Below, piece after piece: positions 60,192 through 64,000 of a stretch of DNA of 64,000 nucleotides. A program made the translations under genes and the position numbers. The number at the start of each line of letters is the position of its first letter. Positions within the stretch are counted from its first letter, which is position 1. The notes under the pieces are model-generated. The model saw nothing but the letters and a program-made list of their open reading frames with translations. It did not search any database and had not been told where the DNA came from. This stretch comes from Arthrobacter sp. B2a2-09 (GTDB lineage Bacteria > Actinomycetota > Actinomycetes > Actinomycetales > Micrococcaceae), in the NCBI RefSeq assembly GCF_027587375.1, contig NZ_JAMXIC010000002.1, positions 1-64,000 on the forward strand, written 5' to 3'.

Positions 60192-60818
60192 ATGCCGTTC
60201 GGGACAGTGGCCGCGTTTTGGGCGGTGTCGTTTCTGTTCGTGGTGACACCAGGTGCGGACTGGGCTTACGCGATCTCGGCCGGGCTCAGACACCGGAGCG
60301 TCGTGCCGGCTGTCGCCGGGCTCCTGACCGGACACGTGGCGGCTACTGTGGTGGTCGCGGCGGGGGTGGGTGCCTTGGTCGCCGGTTCGCCCGTGGTGCT
60401 GACCGTCCTGACAGTCGTCGGGTCAGTGTACCTGGTGTGGCTGGGTCTGGGGATGTTCAGGCACCCGTCGGTCCCGCAGGCAGGTGTGGATCACGCGGAG
60501 GGCGGCTGGGCCCGGCAGGCACTGAAGGGCGCCGGGATCAGCGGCCTGAACCCCAAGGTCTTTCTCCTGTTCCTCGCGCTCTTGCCGCAGTTCACGAACC
60601 CGCATAATTCGTGGCCTGTCGCCGGGCAGATCGTGGCACTTGGACTGGTGCACGTTGCCAGTTGCGCAGTCATCTATACCGGTGTGGGGGCCGGGGCCCG
60701 AGTGGTGTTGCGGGCCCGGCCCACCGCTGCCCGCACGGTGTCCCGGTTTTCCGGGGCTGCCATGATGCTCATCGGAGTGGTCCTGCTGATGGAACAGGTA
60801 CTCCACTGGAAATCGTAG
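60192..60818 (+). CDS. LysE/RhtB-family amino-acid exporter
   Basis: A 208-residue membrane protein with about six helices. The N-terminus FWAVSFLFVVTPGADWAYAI contains the family motif with PGAD. ISGLNPKVFLLFLALLPQF carries the conserved NPK. It exports a basic, neutral or hydroxylated amino acid. AAGGAGA precedes the ATG. It is divergent from the AsnC gene, which likely controls it. The RraA-like gene follows closely on the same strand. Confidence 0.92.
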   Translation: MPFGTVAAFWAVSFLFVVTPGADWAYAISAGLRHRSVVPAVAGLLTGHVAATVVVAAGVGALVAGSPVVLTVLTVVGSVYLVWLGLGMFRHPSVPQAGVDHAEGGWARQALKGAGISGLNPKVFLLFLALLPQFTNPHNSWPVAGQIVALGLVHVASCAVIYTGVGAGARVVLRARPTAARTVSRFSGAAMMLIGVVLLMEQVLHWKS

Positions 60819-60883
60819 GCTTGCCGAAAGCTGTTGAGCCCGCTGCCATCGTCCACAACCAAGAAGCTTTGGAGACCCTAGCC

Positions 60884-61591
60884 TTGCATTCAGAACTGCT
60901 CCACCGAACCTATCTGGACCTCACGACCCCTCACGTGGCCGATGCTTGCATGCGCCTCGGCATCGCGGTCCGGTGCGCCCCCGCGGGAACCGCCCCGCTC
61001 TGGACGGGAAGCCATCTGGTGGGTCGTGTTCTACCGGCCCGACACACCGGGAGCGTCGACGTTTTCCTGGAGGCGATCGACCGCGCCGAACCCGGGGATG
61101 TCCTGGTGGTGGACAACGACGGCAGGCAGGATGAAGCCTGCGTCGGGGACTTGGTGGCACTCGAAGCAAGCCGCGCCGGCCTGTCCGGGATTGCTATCTG
61201 GGGACTGCACCGCGATGCGTCCGAGCTCAGGACCATCCGGCTCCCCGTGTTCAGCCAGGGTTCCCTGCCTGTCGGGCCCCAACGCCTCGACCCCCGTCAT
61301 CCCGAAGCCCAGACCTCTGCGATGGTCGGCCCGCACGAAGTGACCGCGGAAGACTTCGTCCTCGGCGATGACGATGGTGTCGTGTTTGTACCGCTGGCCC
61401 GGGCCCGGGAGGTGGCTGACGCCGCGGCCTCCATCCGGGATACGGAACGAGCGCAGGCGGCACGCATGCTGACGGGCACCCCATTCCGGAATCAGGCGCG
61501 CCTGGCGGAATACCTCGTAGCCCGGGACGCGAACCCGGACGTGACCTTCCGGCAGCACCTCCGCTCCATCGGGGGAGAGATCGAAGAGTAG
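60884..61591 (+). CDS. RraA-like/HMG-aldolase-type family protein
   Basis: A 235-residue protein of the RraA superfamily, which includes 4-hydroxy-4-methyl-2-oxoglutarate aldolases and the RNase E regulator RraA. Motifs include TTPHVADACMRLG, GDVLVVDNDGRQDEACVGDL and GLSGIAIWGLHRDASELRTI (in place of G-x-V-x-D-G-x-x-R-D, so the acid-base region is altered). GDDDGVVFVPLARA is also family-typical. The start is uncertain: TTG 60884 lies nine bases after GGAG and fits the family length. Open frame continues into the LysE gene. Confidence 0.75.
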   Translation: MHSELLHRTYLDLTTPHVADACMRLGIAVRCAPAGTAPLWTGSHLVGRVLPARHTGSVDVFLEAIDRAEPGDVLVVDNDGRQDEACVGDLVALEASRAGLSGIAIWGLHRDASELRTIRLPVFSQGSLPVGPQRLDPRHPEAQTSAMVGPHEVTAEDFVLGDDDGVVFVPLARAREVADAAASIRDTERAQAARMLTGTPFRNQARLAEYLVARDANPDVTFRQHLRSIGGEIEE

Positions 61592-61693
61592 GGTCAATGC
61601 CTCCTGCCGCAACTCGCAGGTGGGGAGTCAGGGATACCCGACGTCAAACCAGGCTTATTCTGCTCACCCATGCCAACACCAGAGGAGTCAACC

Positions 61694-62467
61694 GTGACCG
61701 TAAACGAAGAGAGTGACGGAGCCGTCACCATACTGACCATCGACCGCCCGGAGGCACACAACGCCGTGAACTCCGAAACCGCTGTCGCACTGGCGGCCGC
61801 GATCGGCAGATTCAAAAACAATGACCAGTCGCATGTGCTCGTCATCACCGGCAGTGGTCCGACTTCGTTCTGCGCCGGGGCCGACCTCAAGGACATTCCA
61901 AGCCTTCTCGGGAATGAACCGTTCTGCGACTCGGTAGGCCCGATGGGCTTCGCCAAACTCGACCCGGGCAAGGTCACCATCGCGGCCATCAACGGGTACT
62001 GCTTCGCTGGCGGTCTTGAACTCGCGGCCTGGTGTGACTTCCGCATCGCCGAGGCGCACTCGGAGTTCGGCGCACTAAACCGCCGCTGGGGTGTTCCGTT
62101 CTTCGACGGGGGCACCCAGCGGCTGCCACGAATCGTCGGGCTGGGCAACGCCCTCTGGCTCATGGAATCCGGGATCCGCATCGATGCGAACCGTGCACGT
62201 GAAATCGGATTCGTCCAAGAAACCGTCCCCACCGGCCAAGCGCTGAGCCGGGCCATTACCCTCGCCAAGCACATCGCAACCTACCCGCAGGAAAGCCTCC
62301 GTGGAGACCGTCAGTTGGTCTTGGAATCGGGCGGCTACGGACTTGCCGAAGGCCTTCCGTTGGAGGACGAAGCGCGCCGGAAGTCACTGGCAAACGAGGA
62401 CATGCTCGAACGCCTCACAGCTTTTGCCAGCGGAGAACGACCCGCACCACCCCGGCCAGAAGAATGA
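61694..62467 (+). CDS. enoyl-CoA hydratase/isomerase family protein
   Basis: A 257-residue crotonase-fold protein. It has LTIDRPEAHNAVN, the oxyanion motif TSFCAGADLKDI and AAINGYCFAGGLELAAWCDF. The catalytic-region segment is ALNRRWGVPFFDGGTQRLPR, typical of an enoyl-CoA hydratase-like subgroup. The GTG at 61694 follows AGAGGAG by six bases; an ATG at 61670 lacks a site. It is not linked to other CoA genes here, so its pathway is unknown. Confidence 0.88.
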   Translation: MTVNEESDGAVTILTIDRPEAHNAVNSETAVALAAAIGRFKNNDQSHVLVITGSGPTSFCAGADLKDIPSLLGNEPFCDSVGPMGFAKLDPGKVTIAAINGYCFAGGLELAAWCDFRIAEAHSEFGALNRRWGVPFFDGGTQRLPRIVGLGNALWLMESGIRIDANRAREIGFVQETVPTGQALSRAITLAKHIATYPQESLRGDRQLVLESGGYGLAEGLPLEDEARRKSLANEDMLERLTAFASGERPAPPRPEE

Positions 62468-62570
62468 TTTTGCAGACTCCTAGTTTGAAGTCCGGCGCCG
62501 GTCTTCGCGGCGGTCCAGGTCCGACGTCGGGCATCGGGTGTCCCGGTTGACGTGCGAGGTCAGGTGAATC

Positions 62571-62954
62571 TCAGCCTGGCCCAGGCCTGGTGACGGGACC
62601 CGGGGCCGGATCGGTTTCAATACTAGGTTCTTCGTCTATGCAGCATGAGACATGAAACCGTGGGCCCACTGGTTCGGCCGGCCCTGGGCGGAGGTGGACT
62701 GTGTCGTGCAGGATCTGCTCTGCTCGGTCGAGGATGGCGAGGCTGAGCCCTTCGGGACGGTCCCGGAATTCGGCCTGCGCCAGAATGGTGGCACCGGCCA
62801 TCAAGGCTGGGAGGTATACGTCCTGTTCGCCTACAGCGAGGGCCTGGCCGATGGCGGGCACCGTTGTGTGGCTGGCGCCCGCTGCGGCGCGCACAAGAGC
62901 GTTCAGCGGGTATACGGCACGGCACCCGGCTCGCTCCGACTTCGCTTCTTCCAC
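62571..62954 (-). CDS. possible small hypothetical protein
   Basis: An open frame of 127 codons from GTG 62954, with AAAGGA at a good distance upstream. The middle reads YPLNALVRAAAGASHTTVPA and GQALAVGEQDVYLPALMAG, which looks like protein sequence. The C-terminus is Pro-rich and unlike folded protein. I recognise no family, and the frame could be a remnant. The remaining parts of the 730-base gap (62468-63199) show nothing I can name. Confidence 0.35.
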   Translation of the reverse strand: MEEAKSERAGCRAVYPLNALVRAAAGASHTTVPAIGQALAVGEQDVYLPALMAGATILAQAEFRDRPEGLSLAILDRAEQILHDTVHLRPGPAEPVGPRFHVSCCIDEEPSIETDPAPGPVTRPGPG

Positions 62955-63199
62955 GGTGTTCCTTTCCCGCCCGCCTGCCGGCAATGCTGTCCGCTGCGGG
63001 CGCAAGGCCCGGCCTCCGGACACGCTTGCCGGGACGGGTACGAACATCCATGGGGAGTGCATGCAGGGGACGTCAGGCTGCCCTTCGTCGGTCGGTCCCA
63101 GTGGCACCATGGGATCCGGCCGGTTTTGTGGTGTGTTCGCGGATTAGGCAATTCTCGTTGGGCCTGATGTCTTCCCCTGGGGTTCGAGCGCGCGGAAGC

Positions 63200-63763
63200 T
63201 CAGGAAGCGGCTGAGGCAGCGGCCCAGTCGCGCAGGTGGTTCAAGTGGTCGGCTCCGCTCCGCGTGGCGGTGCCGTCCCGAGTCGCGTCGAGCAGCGCAC
63301 GCCGCAGGGCGATCTGGTCGACGGCGGGAGCAAATGTGTAGGTCTTGCTCCGCCCGTGGGCGGAGCTGATCACGAAGCCCCGCCCATGCAGCGCGGCCAG
63401 GTGCTGATAGATGCTGGACGGCGAGATACCCAGCGCTGCTGCAAAGGCGCCGACCGTGTCCAGCCCCTCCAGAAGGAGGGACAGGAGGTGGAGCTTGGCG
63501 GGGCTGAAAAGTAGGCTCGGGCCGAGAACGGGCGCGCCTCCTTCCTTTTCCCGATCGGAGCCGCGGCTATCCGGGACGGTTGCTCGGGTTGCTCCCCGCT
63601 GCGGCGCGACGGTGGCTTCGATCCTCTTGGAATGACCAGAGGATGTCCTCTTTGGGCTCTGTACTGCCGAGCCCTCCTGATGCCGTGAGTCCCGGAGCCG
63701 GGACGGCGCGATTGATCGGATCGGCCGGTCTTGCCGGCCCGGCTCCGGGACGCTTGGGCTCAT
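63200..63763 (-). CDS. ArsR-like winged-helix protein
   Basis: A 187-residue protein. Residues about 80-150 form a winged helix (LLFSPAKLHLLSLLLEGLDT, then AAALGISPSSIYQHLAALHG). The recognition helix resembles ArsR/MarR-type regulators. The first 75 residues are basic, Ser/Arg-rich and probably unstructured, so a shorter protein is possible. Its ATG overlaps the stop of the ABC ATPase gene (ATGA), so it would be co-translated with a sugar transporter ATPase. Confidence 0.65.
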   Translation of the reverse strand: MSPSVPEPGRQDRPIRSIAPSRLRDSRHQEGSAVQSPKRTSSGHSKRIEATVAPQRGATRATVPDSRGSDREKEGGAPVLGPSLLFSPAKLHLLSLLLEGLDTVGAFAAALGISPSSIYQHLAALHGRGFVISSAHGRSKTYTFAPAVDQIALRRALLDATRDGTATRSGADHLNHLRDWAAASAAS

Positions 63764-64000
63764 TTCTCGTTCAGAATCCTTTCGAGGTCCTCTGGTTCAG
63801 GTGCGTGTCCGTCGTGGGCCTGCTCAAAGGCGGAGATCTCGGCTTCGAGCTCGGCCATGGCCTCGCCCCCGGCCATGAGGTCGGTGATCTCCTCGCGGGT
63901 GCGCTCGCCCTTACGGAAGTCGGCGGCCAGTGCACCGTGGATGAGGACGGCGAAGTGGTCTCCGACTTTCATCGCGTGCGTGACGTTGTGGGTCACGAGA
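63760..64000 (-). CDS. sugar ABC transporter ATPase, C-terminal part (cut by window end)
   Basis: The visible 79 residues, from LVTHNVTHAMKVGDHFAVLI to the stop, are the end of a ribose/monosaccharide-type ABC ATPase. They include the switch-His region (THNVTHA), DFRKGERTREEITDLMAGG and a long acidic C-terminal helix. The gene continues beyond 64000 on the minus strand. Its partners are outside the window. Confidence 0.8.
   Translation of the reverse strand, partial: LVTHNVTHAMKVGDHFAVLIHGALAADFRKGERTREEITDLMAGGEAMAELEAEISAFEQAHDGHAPEPEDLERILNEK

Noticed and set aside
1..64000. CRISPR arrays, tRNA and rRNA genes
   Set aside because: I saw no regularly spaced repeats with unique spacers beyond the 12-mer array, no cas genes, and no tRNA or rRNA sequence that I could recognise.

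Overview
The window is high-GC, densely coded DNA with actinobacterial features: strong Shine-Dalgarno sites, frequent GTG and TTG starts, ATGA/TTGA-type gene overlaps, a permease-ATPase fusion, and many TetR and LacI regulators. Family content and codon use fit a soil actinomycete of the Arthrobacter (Micrococcaceae) type. That assignment is an inference; no rRNA or other taxonomic marker is present.

Layout. 1-5.7 kb is a mobile-element edge. It holds a small conserved protein, an XRE-cupin regulator, two back-to-back 38-bp ends of Tn3-family type, a serine resolvase, an IS30-family element with an unusually long N-terminus, and an IS110-family element that cuts a small HTH gene. 5.9-13.0 kb has a TetR gene and a leftward operon (MFS carrier, beta-helix lyase-like protein, sugar isomerase, 2-hydroxyacid dehydrogenase). 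This operon is divergent from a phosphotriesterase-family (PTE) hydrolase. 13.0-16.0 kb is a gene graveyard (esterase, SDR and TetR remnants) around an intact Zn alcohol dehydrogenase. 16-22.4 kb has a LacI regulator divergent from a CoA-dependent chain-shortening operon (acyl-CoA ligase, enoyl-CoA hydratase, SDR, thiolase) and a TetR gene. 22.6-27.9 kb has an esterase, an SDR, LacI and TetR genes, and ADH and GH3 debris. 28-35.7 kb holds glycosidases: GH1, a GH78 rhamnosidase remnant, GH3, GH43, an isomerase-dehydrogenase fusion remnant and a GH3 pseudogene. 36-43.4 kb is a peptide/glycoside-type ABC importer operon that continues into a second PTE and a second esterase. 43.5-53.1 kb has TetR, a GH2 beta-galactosidase, MFS, a GH2 beta-glucuronidase, a second GH1, a Gfo/Idh/MocA oxidoreductase and a small protein. 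53.2-59.3 kb has a LacI remnant, thiolase, CoA ligase, MFS and TetR. 59.6-64 kb looks like ordinary chromosome: AsnC, LysE, RraA-like, enoyl-CoA hydratase, an ArsR-like gene and the end of a sugar ABC ATPase.

Function. The middle 50 kb reads as one catabolic island for a plant glycoside. An importer brings in the substrate. Beta-glucosidase, beta-galactosidase, beta-glucuronidase, GH3/GH43 pentosidase or glucosidase and formerly alpha-rhamnosidase activities would strip a mixed sugar chain. PTE-type and HSL-type hydrolases, dehydrogenases and two CoA modules would process the aglycone or an acyl side chain. A sugar chain with glucuronate, galactose, rhamnose, pentose and glucose resembles triterpenoid saponins or flavonoid glycuronides; the real substrate cannot be read from sequence.

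Regulation. Three palindrome classes recur in promoters. A is a LacI-type core AAYCGRTT (seven promoter sites). B is GTACA-N4-TGTAC (three exact, one near). C is TAGNAA-N4-TTNCTA (three). A and C occur together, at fixed or helical-phase spacing, in front of both GH1 genes and the GH2 operon.

Evolution. Many island genes exist as an intact copy plus a decayed paralogue in the same window (PTE-linked esterase, SDR, ADH, TetR, isomerase-dehydrogenase, GH3). A near-identical GH1 pair flanks 22.5 kb as direct repeats. The island appears to evolve by segmental duplication and loss.
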